From: Lachnospiraceae bacterium NC2004
GTDB lineage: Bacteria > Bacillota > Clostridia > Lachnospirales > Lachnospiraceae
Assembly: GCA_000621905.1 (NCBI GenBank)
Contig: JHXB01000020.1
Span: 1 to 38,380 of the forward strand
Direction of reading: 5' to 3'
Length of the DNA: 38,380 bases
Under the pieces are notes generated by a model. That model searched no databases. It saw only the letters and a list, made by a program, of their open reading frames with translations, and was not told the origin of the DNA. Each line of letters opens with the position of its first letter. Position 1 is the stretch's first letter. The translations under genes and the position numbers were made by a program. Shown here piece after piece: positions 9,772 to 16,486 of this stretch.

Positions 9772-9787
9772 AATTATTCCTTCGCAT
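9640..9787 (-). repeat. Signal-peptide cassette, copy 2
   Basis: This 148-bp block is the partner of 7088-7238. It differs by a 3-bp loss in the ribosome binding site (AAGGA instead of AAGGAGGA) and a few substitutions. It covers the upstream bases and the first ~43 codons of the 555-residue protein. Confidence 0.85.
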
Positions 9788-9816
9788 TTATATGTGCGTA
9801 ATATAGCTAATCATAT

Positions 9817-9868
9817 CGTAGCGGCGAACGTTATTCACCATTCATGGAGCACGCTGTGCTCCGCTACG
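9817..9868. repeat. REP-like three-stem palindrome, copy 1
   Basis: An outer 8-bp stem CGTAGCGG / CCGCTACG encloses a hairpin GGAGCAC-GCT-GTGCTCC and an imperfect one, GGCGAAC..TTCACC. A second copy lies at 10060-10109. The element is non-coding and lies in a gene-free stretch (9772-10360). Confidence 0.7.
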
Positions 9869-9876
9869 GTTACACC

Positions 9877-9943
9877 ATGTCATCCTGAGGAGCGTTGCGA
9901 CGAAGGATCTTATAAGATTCTTCGCTTACGCTCAGAATGACAT
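9877..9943. repeat. Palindromic dispersed-type repeat
   Basis: ATGTCATCCTGAG and CTCAGAATGACAT form 13-bp arms with one mismatch around a centre containing GCGACGAAGGATC and GATTCTTCGC, also partly complementary. Sequences of the GTCATCCTGAG...GAAGGATC type recur in many bacterial genomes as intergenic repeats. No coding content is seen. Confidence 0.65.
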
Positions 9944-10059
9944 AATTATTCAAGAACGACATAGTTATACAATAAAAACAATCATTCTCAATCCGTAATG
10001 GTGAAGTCATAACTAAATTATTCATAACCGTTATTCAAGAATGACATTCATCCACAATC

Positions 10060-10109
10060 CGTAGCGGCGAACATTGTTCGCCATTGCCGAGCACACTGTA
10101 CTCCGCTCT
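10060..10109. repeat. REP-like three-stem palindrome, copy 2
   Basis: This is a diverged copy of 9817-9868. Here the first inner hairpin is perfect (GGCGAAC-ATT-GTTCGCC), while the second is imperfect (GAGCACACTGTACTC). Retention of the fold despite changes suggests that structure matters. The rest of 9944-10059 shows short repeats of ATTCAAGAA(T/C)GACAT but no gene. Confidence 0.65.
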
Positions 10110-10131
10110 AATTACTTGATATGTTGCTTAA

Positions 10132-10186
10132 AAACGCAAAAACCGCCGAACCTGACGAGATAATATCTCAATCAAATTCGACGGTT
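10132..10186 (-). terminator. Terminator-like hairpin, minus strand
   Basis: AACCGCCGAA (10141-10150) and TTCGACGGTT (10177-10186) pair with one mismatch. On the minus strand the stem is followed by TTTTTGCGTTTTTAAG. It would stop transcripts coming from the wrecked toxin-antitoxin region to the right. Confidence 0.65.
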
Positions 10187-10234
10187 AAAAACCATAATTA
10201 TATCTTTCTGCAAAAAGGCCGCAGTTTACCTTAC

Positions 10235-10287
10235 TGTTCTGTTCTGTTCTGTTCTGTTCTGTTCTGTTCTGTTCTGTTCTGTTCTGT
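10235..10287. repeat. Pentanucleotide microsatellite (TGTTC)n
   Basis: Ten perfect TGTTC units run from 10235 to 10284, followed by a partial unit. A tract of this length is prone to slippage. A 70-residue plus-strand frame crosses it (10121-10333), but it has no ribosome binding site and contains a terminator, so I do not call it a gene. On the minus strand the tract lies between the broken gene at 10361 and the terminator at 10132-10186. Confidence 0.95.
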
Positions 10288-10360
10288 CAAAAATTGTACG
10301 TTTTGTAATCATAAGCTGTCAACCCCTTTTTAACAACTAAAATGTTTTATTTATTATCTA

Positions 10361-10572
10361 TCATACTGCATTGGCAACCTGAGAAGTAAACTGTTTCAGG
10401 ATACTTTCGCATTTCTCTTCCGGTAAATCACCAAGCGTAACCCCTCGCTCTTTAACATATGCAACCATTCCCTTAAAGTCAATCTTCATTTGGGGAAGTT
10501 GAGATGGTTGAATAGGCTCAGGCATGTTCTTAATATCTTCATAGTATTTCTCGTAGTTTATCTTTTATTCAT
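10361..10572 (-). pseudogene. Small conserved-looking protein, broken by 1-nt loss
   Basis: From ATG 10572 (AAGGTGA upstream) the frame stops after four codons. Adding one A to the AAAA run restores a 70-residue protein, MNKKINYEKYYEDIKNM..., that ends at 10361 (GDLPEEKCESILKQF...VANAV). The length of 212 nt fits one lost base from 213. The composition looks like a real small cytoplasmic protein. It is next to the toxin-antitoxin remnant and may have been part of it; family not recognised. Confidence 0.65.
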
Positions 10573-10757
10573 TTCACCTTATGTGTTAACTGTGTAAAAT
10601 TAGTAGCAAATAAATGGTTTAAATCAAGAATATTTAGAATCAAAAGTACATAACTTCGGCATCTTTTACCTACTTCAAATATACCAAATCCGCCGCATCC
10701 TTCAAACATTTCCCATTATATCAACCTCATCTGTCCCTCAAATTATATCTATAATAA

Positions 10758-10886
10758 TCAGTAAAGCTCATCTAGCAAAGTTCGTAATTCATGCACAGGA
10801 TAATGCTTAAGATTACCATCTGAATCCTTTTTGATACCAGACTTGATTGCACTGACAATTATATTGGTATCAATTACTAGTAGCAT
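10758..10886 (-). pseudogene. PIN-domain toxin remnant
   Basis: A 42-residue frame starts MLLVIDTNIIVSAIKSG, the classic first strand and first Asp of a PIN-type ribonuclease toxin. The usual ~130 residues are absent. After residue 17 the sequence (IKKDSDGNLKHYPVHELRTLLDELY) does not look like PIN, so an internal deletion probably joined two ends. Its start overlaps the end of the antitoxin-like gene (10870-11085) by 17 bases, the arrangement of a VapBC-type operon. The catalytic acidic residues beyond the first are missing. Bases 10573-10757 hold no recognisable gene. Confidence 0.65.
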
Positions 10887-11085
10887 ATCGTTCCTTCCTC
10901 ACATCTGCAACAAATTCAGCCACTTCTGTATCAGACATCGGATTCTTACTACCGTCCATACATAAGTCGTTAAGTATATCGATTGGCTCACAAAATGAAA
11001 GCTGATCAATAAAACTAACAACCGCAGACATCTGCTCTGTTGATAATGATTGCATTTTAGTTATTGTTTCATTTGATACAACCAT
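10870..11085 (-). CDS. Antitoxin-like protein of a broken PIN locus
   Basis: This encodes 71 residues starting MVVSNETITKMQSLSTEQMSAVVSFIDQL. ATG 11085 has AAAGGAG six bases upstream. The N-terminal half is predicted helical; the C-terminal part (NPMSDTEVAEFVADVRKERYATSN) looks like the toxin-binding tail of small antitoxins. Overlap with the PIN start at 10886 supports an antitoxin role. The toxin is truncated, so the gene may be an orphan. I did not match it to a named antitoxin family. Confidence 0.6.
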   Translation of the reverse strand: MVVSNETITKMQSLSTEQMSAVVSFIDQLSFCEPIDILNDLCMDGSKNPMSDTEVAEFVADVRKERYATSN

Positions 11086-11712
11086 AGCGACTCCTTTCTT
11101 ACAAATACTTCAAACCTAAGAAAAGTATTACACTCCGCACCTCGGAGGTCAATAGTCACATTATTATTTTTCTCAGTTAAAGAAAAGCAGCTAGAAACTG
11201 CTTCTAACTCCCATCACTAAGCGTAATTATACCAAATTTCACCCCGAAATTCAACCTATTCTTAATATCTCACAACAGTAAATAATAGTCCTTCCAACTT
11301 GTCATGATGATGGTCCTTTAATCGAAGATCAAAGAATTTTTCCAATCAACAAAGCAATTAAAGATATATTGGATGAGAATCGCAAAGCCAAGCAGAGTCT
11401 TGGTCTTACATCTGAGTATGTCTTTTGCATCAGAGAGAATGAATGGATTAAGACAGATGCCTATGAGACATTCCTACGAAGGATGCTTAAATCACTTGGT
11501 TTAGAAGTGACCAATAATCACGCCTTCAGAATGTCACTCAATTCAAACAAGCTTATCCCTTTGGGGCTTACACCGGTTGAAAGAGCACAGTTATTAGGAC
11601 ATTCGGTAGAAACGAATCTAAAGCATTATACATACAGTATGAAAGATAACTTAGATCATCTTAGGGAAGTGTTATCTGCGAATGATTATGACGTTCATGA
11701 TGACGATGATTT

Positions 11713-11732
11713 AGTCATCCCCAGTCATCCCG
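11713..11732. repeat. Integrase arm-type repeats, right end of element A
   Basis: AGTCATCCCC and AGTCATCCCG stand head to tail, about 75 bases before the att core. They lie inside the coding end of the integrase fragment. The intact integrase has the same pair at 29506-29525. Confidence 0.6.
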
Positions 11733-11751
11733 TGGTAATACCTTTCCCAAC

Positions 11752-11791
11752 AAAAAAAGAAAGCCTCAAGTCCACTAAACTCAAGGCTTTC
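11752..11791 (-). terminator. Minus-strand terminator inside the integrase 3' end (element A)
   Basis: GAAAGCCT (11759-11766) pairs with AGGCTTTC (11784-11791). On the minus strand the stem is followed by TTTTTTTG. The same device with a different loop lies at 29543-29583. Confidence 0.7.
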
Positions 11792-11805
11792 TAGCAAATT
11801 CTAAC

Positions 11806-11828
11806 AATGCGGAAGATGGGACTTGAAC
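11806..11828. repeat. Internal att core between elements A and B
   Basis: The 23 bases AATGCGGAAGATGGGACT plus TGAAC match 29599-29621 exactly, which includes the tRNA-Leu 3' end. The site follows the integrase fragment of element A by 12 bases, as the right-hand site follows the intact integrase. It is thus the right end of A and the left end of B. Confidence 0.9.
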
Positions 11829-11886
11829 GTTTTTCCACTTCCGTAAATACGCATAGATAGGAGGTTTAGAAGTGCTGCCCTTTTTT

Positions 11887-11908
11887 AGTCATCTCTATAG
11901 TCATCTCC
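11887..11908. repeat. Integrase arm-type repeats, left end of element B
   Basis: AGTCATCTC (11887-11895) and AGTCATCTCC (11899-11908) lie about 60 bases inside the core. They match the right-end pair at 29506-29525. Bases 11829-12027 hold no gene beyond this and the repA leader. Confidence 0.6.
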
Positions 11909-12027
11909 TAAGCTATGTAATTCAAAGCAGATAGTCTAATGCATTTTTCTTTTTCTCTAACTATCATTTTCCAAATTATATCAAATATGAAATCTATTGT
12001 CACCACAAATTCAATGAGGTGAACAAT

Positions 12028-13347
12028 ATGAATCAAACTACAATCAATAACAATCAACCTATTAACCTTGACTATTTCTATGGAATCCAGTCGGAAATGT
12101 TTTCATTTCTAAAAATTCCAAAGATTCTGATCAAAGACGGAAGATTTGAGCATTTATCAAATGAAGCCAAGATGCTATTTGGTCTTCTCTTGGACAGAAT
12201 GTCTCTGTCTGTAAAGAACCGATGGTTCGACAGTGAGGACAGAGTTTATATCATCTACACCGTAGATGAAATCATGGTCGATCTGTGCATCGGAACAGGA
12301 AAGTGCGTTAAGCTCTTAAAGGAATTGGAGGAATATGGTCTTATCACAAGAAAGAAGCAGGGAATCTCCAAGCCTGACATCATCTATGTCAAGAACTTTG
12401 CCACACTGGTAAACGATGGCGGAAAGCAACCAAAGGAAGCAGAGTCCAAGGTGAAGAACTGGAGGGGCAGAAACAAATCCAATTCTGATAAAACCCAAGA
12501 TGATACAACAAACAGCGATGTTCATAACTCTACTGTGTTTCGAAAATCACAACACGAGGATTTCGAAAATCGAAACACGACAGTTTCCCAAATCGCAACA
12601 CCAGAGTTTCGAAAATCGCAACGTAATAAGACTGATATTAATAATACTGATTATATCTATACTGATAATAATTCTCTCACTCACTCTCTCACTAATGAGA
12701 ACGAGATTGTTTCAGAAGATAATCCTGATTCAACACAAGGAGTGAGGGAGGGAGAGACAGATGATATCTACACCATCATAGATAAAGCAGTGGAATGTCA
12801 GACATTTAATCTTGAGTATTCCAAATTCATTCAGGATAAGTCAAGGGAAGAACTGAAAAGCATCCCCCGATTTAACGAGATGTTTACAAAGCATCTGACA
12901 GCAATACATGCTCAAGCAGAGTATAACAATCGTCTTACTCTCCACTTCTTCATGGAATCTGCCAAAAAGCATAAATGGACCCCTGTTGAAACTATGGAGA
13001 TGGCAAAAAAGGTATTAAAGCTTAGGGTAGGATATGAATTTCTATGTACAAGTAAGGAAATTGAGTATTACGAGGACGAGGTAATGAATACCCTTATCAA
13101 CCTTATGGCAGAAACTATCGGTTTTGCAAAGACCACTGTAATAGGCGGAGTGAAGTATATGGCAGATTATATGAACGAAAAGTTCTTCGAGCTTGATCAG
13201 GAGTTATTCCTGCATGTCATTAAGTCACTCAGGACTTCCGGATCTGAAATCAGGAACAGGAGAAGCTATTACATCTCGTGTCTCTTAAATGCCAAGGATC
13301 ATTTCGTTGCTGAAATGTACGATGACTTAAAGAGCGTACCGGTATGA
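12028..13347 (+). CDS. repA: RepA_N-type replication initiator
   Basis: A 439-residue protein. The N-terminal ~110 residues (FYGIQSEMFSFLKIPKIL, FEHLSNEAKMLFGLLLDRM, VDLCIGTGKCVKLLKELE) match the RepA_N winged-helix domain of initiators from Firmicutes plasmids and integrative elements. A disordered, polar middle follows (residues about 145-240), encoded by the iterons at 12538-12624. The C-terminal domain (about residues 250-439) is helical, like the host-specific DnaD-like part of this family. ATG 12028 was chosen over GTG 12019 because GAGGTG lies just upstream. It is the first gene of element B, 33 bases before the next gene. Autonomous replication of the excised circle is the likely role. 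Confidence 0.9.
   Translation: MNQTTINNNQPINLDYFYGIQSEMFSFLKIPKILIKDGRFEHLSNEAKMLFGLLLDRMSLSVKNRWFDSEDRVYIIYTVDEIMVDLCIGTGKCVKLLKELEEYGLITRKKQGISKPDIIYVKNFATLVNDGGKQPKEAESKVKNWRGRNKSNSDKTQDDTTNSDVHNSTVFRKSQHEDFENRNTTVSQIATPEFRKSQRNKTDINNTDYIYTDNNSLTHSLTNENEIVSEDNPDSTQGVREGETDDIYTIIDKAVECQTFNLEYSKFIQDKSREELKSIPRFNEMFTKHLTAIHAQAEYNNRLTLHFFMESAKKHKWTPVETMEMAKKVLKLRVGYEFLCTSKEIEYYEDEVMNTLINLMAETIGFAKTTVIGGVKYMADYMNEKFFELDQELFLHVIKSLRTSGSEIRNRRSYYISCLLNAKDHFVAEMYDDLKSVPV
12538..12624 (+). repeat. Four 23-bp-period iterons inside repA (putative oriV)
   Basis: Copies of TTTCGAAAATCRCAACAC begin at 12538, 12561, 12584 and 12607, exactly 23 bases apart with 5-base spacers. The third reads TTTCCCAAATCGCAACAC. 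A period of 23 is not a multiple of three, so successive copies are read in different frames and no protein repeat is conserved. The selection is therefore on DNA. RepA_N initiators are known to bind iterons within their own gene. Confidence 0.88.
12625..12672 (+). other. AT-rich segment next to the iterons (candidate unwinding region)
   Basis: Directly after the iterons comes an AT-rich stretch with three ACTGAT words and repeated AATAAT (for example ATATTAATAATACTGATTAT). Such a segment beside iterons is the usual place for strand opening. The role is inferred from position and composition. Confidence 0.5.
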
Positions 13348-13379
13348 TAAAACTAATTTCAATTCAAGGAGGAATCGCT

Positions 13380-13673
13380 ATGAACGAAAACACTATACAA
13401 CCAAATGTAACCACAAACACTAAAGCAACCCCGTCTGCTTCTTCCAAATCATCAAAGGAAAAGAGCAGAAACCGCACACCGGAGATTATCATTATGAGAA
13501 AGTCTGCTGATGATATCTGCAGACAATCCTATATGATTTCAAAGACTGTTGCTGACGCTTGGAGGGAATTTAACAAGCATGTGCCATACAAGACCGTCAC
13601 CATCGACAACGCTCTTTTGAGATTTATGGACGATGTAAAATCCGGCAAAATCAAGTTTGAGCTTGAAATCTGA
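13380..13673 (+). CDS. Small conserved-looking protein after repA
   Basis: This encodes 97 residues starting MNENTIQPNVTTNT. ATG 13380 has AAGGAGG about six bases upstream. An earlier start at 13344 would overlap repA and lacks such a site. A polar Ser/Lys-rich N-terminus precedes a compact helical C-terminal domain (ISKTVADAWREFNKHVPYKTVTIDNALLRFM). That pattern, a short strand then two helices, resembles small DNA-binding proteins used in plasmid partition or copy control. I do not recognise the family with certainty. It is co-transcribed with repA. Confidence 0.65.
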   Translation: MNENTIQPNVTTNTKATPSASSKSSKEKSRNRTPEIIIMRKSADDICRQSYMISKTVADAWREFNKHVPYKTVTIDNALLRFMDDVKSGKIKFELEI

Positions 13674-13730
13674 CGAGCCTTGTGAGGCTTAAGCGTAAGT
13701 GGTTTTCTCGAACAGCCTGCTACGATGACA

Positions 13731-13776
13731 GATTAAAAATCGAAAAGTCGCTAAAGAGACTTTCCGATTTTTAATC
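13731..13776. terminator. Long inverted repeat after the rep operon
   Basis: GATTAAAAATCG-AAAGTC and GACTTT-CGATTTTTAATC form an 18-bp stem with one unpaired base on each side and a short loop. It lies 58 bases after the stop at 13673. The plus-strand 3' arm carries TTTTT, so it can act as a terminator. It may also belong to the transfer-origin region that follows. Confidence 0.6.
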
Positions 13777-13903
13777 GCCATCTCCGTAGTCTGTCCTCAT
13801 AAACCACGCTTTGTTTGGTCAATCATCTCCATCATCAAGGCAGTTCTCCTTAAGTCGAACCGCCCCGATAATTCCGATGCTCGCCCAAACAAAGCAAACC
13901 ACA

Positions 13904-14187
13904 GACAACTCTCTCTTACCTGTCGAAATGAAACTTGATTTAGTAGAGAGTTGTCAGGCAAGTTTCGCATTGTGGCAAGCCACAACGCACCGGAAAACAG
14001 CCTGCCGGCTTTTTCCTAAACTTGCCAGAGGGGCTTCGCCCCCTTGGATCCCCCAGCAGAGACTTTCACTCTCTGCACTCTTGGGCAAGGGCGTTGTCCT
14101 TGCAACCTACCAACAGGGTTGCACCCTTTTGGATTACCCCTATTGCAAGTGTTTTTACATCTACTGTAAAAACACTCGCAACAACAC
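13904..14187 (+). other. Dense hairpin region before mobC, candidate oriT
   Basis: This gene-free stretch is GC-richer than its surroundings and packed with inverted repeats. They are GACAACTCTCT/AGAGAGTTGTC (13904/13945), GGCAAGTTT/AAACTTGCC (from 13957) enclosing TTGTGG/CCACAA, then GGGGC-TTC-GCCCC, GCAGAGA/TCTCTGC, TGCAACC/GGTTGCA and finally GTGTTTTTACA/TGTAAAAACAC. Transfer origins of MOBP elements usually lie just upstream of mobC and the relaxase and consist of such repeats. I cannot point to the nick. A structured RNA is an alternative. Bases 13674-13903 hold only the inverted repeat at 13731-13776. Confidence 0.6.
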
Positions 14188-14229
14188 TACACACACTATG
14201 TATAATTCAACACAAGGAGCGTGAAAAGA

Positions 14230-14610
14230 ATGAGAAAAAGGAATGTTGCAATTACAATACGCATGAACCCTGATGAATACAAGCTGTTAAAAGATAAAGT
14301 GACCGAAGCAGGTCTTACACAGCAATCCTACATAATCGGAGCCATTAGAGGCGCAACCATCACATCGTCTGATGAGGTGGCACTACTGAAAGAAATCAGC
14401 AATACATTTGCCGATGTTGACAGACAGTTGCGTGGTCTTGCTACAAATGTAAATCAAATGGCTCACATGGCAAACGCATACGGAGATGTACCTGAATGTG
14501 ATGAGTTGTCTATGACAACTGATGAGATAAATCTGTACAGAAGGGAGAGTGCTGAAGTATGGCAATCAATAAGGTCGTTAATAAGCAGGCAAAAAGTCAT
14601 GGAGCAATGA
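14230..14610 (+). CDS. mobC: MobC-type relaxosome accessory protein
   Basis: A 126-residue protein starting MRKRNVAITIRMNPDEY, a ribbon-helix-helix opening (strand VAITIRM, then helices). The middle has LRGLATNVNQMAHMAN, a motif typical of MobC proteins that help the relaxase at oriT. AAGGAG precedes it. ATG 14230 is preferred because GTG 14221 lies too close to that site. The last 52 bases overlap the relaxase start at 14559, as is usual in mobC-relaxase pairs. Confidence 0.88.
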   Translation: MRKRNVAITIRMNPDEYKLLKDKVTEAGLTQQSYIIGAIRGATITSSDEVALLKEISNTFADVDRQLRGLATNVNQMAHMANAYGDVPECDELSMTTDEINLYRRESAEVWQSIRSLISRQKVMEQ

Positions 14611-15785
14611 GGAATGTCATCGAGTACGTCCTTCAGGACAAAAAGGTCAGGGAAGGCTATGTTGAAATAACTGGACCGTTTCCCTATGAACGCATAAACT
14701 GGGATAACGTCTACAAAGCTTTTCTTAATGAGAAAAAGATATGGAATAAGGATTCCGGCAGAATGTACGCTCAAAATATCATCAGTTTTCACAAGAACGA
14801 GATGATAACACCCAGCCAGTGCCTTGATATCGGTAAGGACTTCTGCAATGAATTCTTTCCCAACCACCAATGTCTTATCTCTGTCCATCAGGATAAAGGG
14901 CATTTGCACTGTCACATCATTACAAATTCAGTTTCATTTGTAGATGGCAGGAAGCTTCATCAGACTAAGAAAGATCTTGAAAAGCAAAAGTTCTTTACTA
15001 ACGGTCTATGCCTGAATCGTGGCTTGACCATTGCCGAGAAAGGCATGCACTTTGACGGAACAGCTATCGACGAAGGCGAGGTCATCTCTTGGAATAAGGA
15101 CAAGTACAATCTTCTCCTGAATGATTCCAAAAAGAGTTTTCTTGCCGAATGTGCCATGGCTATTATCGAAACCCTTAAAAGATGTTTCAACAGGGAAATG
15201 TTTCTTTCCGGTATGAAGGGCAGGGGCTGGCAGGTCAACTGGGAGGACAAACGCAAGCACATCACTTTTATAAACGATAAGGGCAATAAGGTCAGGGACA
15301 GCAATATATCCAAGACCTTTGCCATGAACATAAGCAAGGAGGGATTAACCAATGAATTTGAGAGACAGAATGAACAAAGAATCAAGTCCGAACGAGAAAA
15401 CGCCGAACTTGCAAGCTACTATAGCGAAGTCAGGTCAGCTATCTCCGAAATTGATAATGCAAGAACAATCACAAACGATACAGAGCTTAAAATCAGAGAT
15501 GAATGTGCTGTCACAAGAATTGAATCATCTGAAAGCCAATGGACGCTTAGAGGATATACAGACGATACAGAGTCTGTCCTCGCAGAAAGCAGAGCTAACA
15601 GACGAAGTCAGAAAGCTCGACAAGCAGAATCAGGAGCAAAGCGAGACGATAGTCTCTCTAAACGAGCAGATCGAGACTATGAGCAGGAGCGACTCCGCTT
15701 ATATGAAGAACAAAGCATTAGAAGTGAAGCTCTCCAAGCAAGAAAACCGATTAAAGAGAGAACAAGCTCGCATAGAGGAAGATAA
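14559..15785 (+). CDS. mobA: MOBP-type relaxase
   Basis: A 408-residue relaxase that would nick and carry the element's DNA during mobilization. The N-terminus (NKVVNKQAKSHGAMRNVIEYVL) and the HUH metal site (SVHQDKGHLHCHIITNSV, about residues 108-121) match the Relaxase/MobL fold. The catalytic Tyr is probably among the N-terminal tyrosines (EYVL near residue 23). The C-terminal ~145 residues are charged, low-complexity and overlap the next gene in another frame, so that tail is probably less constrained. No coupling protein or type IV secretion gene is present; the element must use another element's transfer system. Confidence 0.92.
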   Translation: MAINKVVNKQAKSHGAMRNVIEYVLQDKKVREGYVEITGPFPYERINWDNVYKAFLNEKKIWNKDSGRMYAQNIISFHKNEMITPSQCLDIGKDFCNEFFPNHQCLISVHQDKGHLHCHIITNSVSFVDGRKLHQTKKDLEKQKFFTNGLCLNRGLTIAEKGMHFDGTAIDEGEVISWNKDKYNLLLNDSKKSFLAECAMAIIETLKRCFNREMFLSGMKGRGWQVNWEDKRKHITFINDKGNKVRDSNISKTFAMNISKEGLTNEFERQNEQRIKSERENAELASYYSEVRSAISEIDNARTITNDTELKIRDECAVTRIESSESQWTLRGYTDDTESVLAESRANRRSQKARQAESGAKRDDSLSKRADRDYEQERLRLYEEQSIRSEALQARKPIKERTSSHRGR

Positions 15786-16422
15786 AAAAAGTTCTTCTGA
15801 ACTTGTCAGAGAGGCAGAAAACAAACTATACAATGCTAATAGAATATATTCTGATAACTGTGAGTTATGGAATAATTCCAGAGCCAGAATAAATGAAGAA
15901 TCTGAACGGCTGTTTCGAGCCAAATTCAGAAATCTCATATCCATAATAGCTTCATCATTCATTCTGTATGCTGTTGTCATCGTGTTTAAGATTTGCGGTC
16001 TGAAACGCCCTGTGTCCGATTTGAGGGACTTTTTGCATGGAACATGGTATTTTATATGTTCTGTATGGAAATGGGGAATGTGGGGCTATGATCATGCGTG
16101 GTCACTGCATGAAATCATTCCCTATAAGCTTGTTAATGTTATCATTCCAGGAATGCTTGCAATAATTGCGTTTGTTGTCATTGCTGTTGGAATATATACG
16201 GTCATTGGATACATTATATACATTGTTGGATTGTTCTATTACAAAGAATTCTTTGATGTATATAGTTTAGATGTACTGGTTATCTCTATATTCCTACTGA
16301 CATGGTTTGCAGACAATATGACATTTATAAAGCTGAATCTCGTTGTGGTGTTCTTTATGATTCAAGGGATATATCTATTGACAAGAATGATTAGTAGATT
16401 TTCAGGCAGGGGATACTGGTAG
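15352..16422 (+). CDS. Coiled-coil membrane protein overlapping the relaxase (MobB-like)
   Basis: A 356-residue protein starting MNLRDRMNKESSPNEK. Its first 434 bases overlap the relaxase gene in a different frame. ATG 15352 has AAGGAGGG eight bases upstream, an ideal site inside the relaxase gene. Residues about 35-175 form a coiled coil (QTIQSLKSEMNVLSQELN, IVSLNEQIETMS). Hydrophobic segments follow near residues 195-215, 265-290, 300-320 and 325-345. The layout resembles MobB of ColE1-type plasmids, a membrane-linked mobilization protein encoded within mobA, but this is analogy of arrangement, not shown homology. A bridge between relaxosome and membrane is the inferred role. Confidence 0.8.
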   Translation: MNLRDRMNKESSPNEKTPNLQATIAKSGQLSPKLIMQEQSQTIQSLKSEMNVLSQELNHLKANGRLEDIQTIQSLSSQKAELTDEVRKLDKQNQEQSETIVSLNEQIETMSRSDSAYMKNKALEVKLSKQENRLKREQARIEEDKKSSSELVREAENKLYNANRIYSDNCELWNNSRARINEESERLFRAKFRNLISIIASSFILYAVVIVFKICGLKRPVSDLRDFLHGTWYFICSVWKWGMWGYDHAWSLHEIIPYKLVNVIIPGMLAIIAFVVIAVGIYTVIGYIIYIVGLFYYKEFFDVYSLDVLVISIFLLTWFADNMTFIKLNLVVVFFMIQGIYLLTRMISRFSGRGYW

Positions 16423-16486
16423 TATCCCCCTATTCGCCTGTTCCATTCAATAATTACACCCTCTTAAACATACAATAAAGAATACA

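Larger units (their letters stand above)
11304..11794 (+). pseudogene. Tyrosine integrase, C-terminal fragment (element A)
   Basis: The frame GPLIEDQRIFPINKAIKDIL... runs to the stop at 11794. It is closely similar to the C-terminal third of the intact integrase at 28148-29596 (shared LGLTSEYVFC, RENEWIKTDAYETFLRRML). It keeps HAFR, LLGHSVETNLKHY and so the last catalytic Arg, His and Tyr. The N-terminal arm-binding and core-binding domains and the first catalytic Arg are gone. An ATG at 11369 opens part of this frame but has no ribosome binding site. Element A therefore cannot excise with its own enzyme, though element B's integrase might act on it. Confidence 0.9.

Noticed and set aside
10121-10333. 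Plus-strand 70-residue frame across the TGTTC repeats
   Set aside because: No ribosome binding site, it contains a terminator-like hairpin and the repeat gives an artificial CSVLF pattern.
13811-14273. Plus-strand frames of 137 and 83 residues over the hairpin region
   Set aside because: They start without ribosome binding sites, run through dense inverted repeats, and end over the mobC start.
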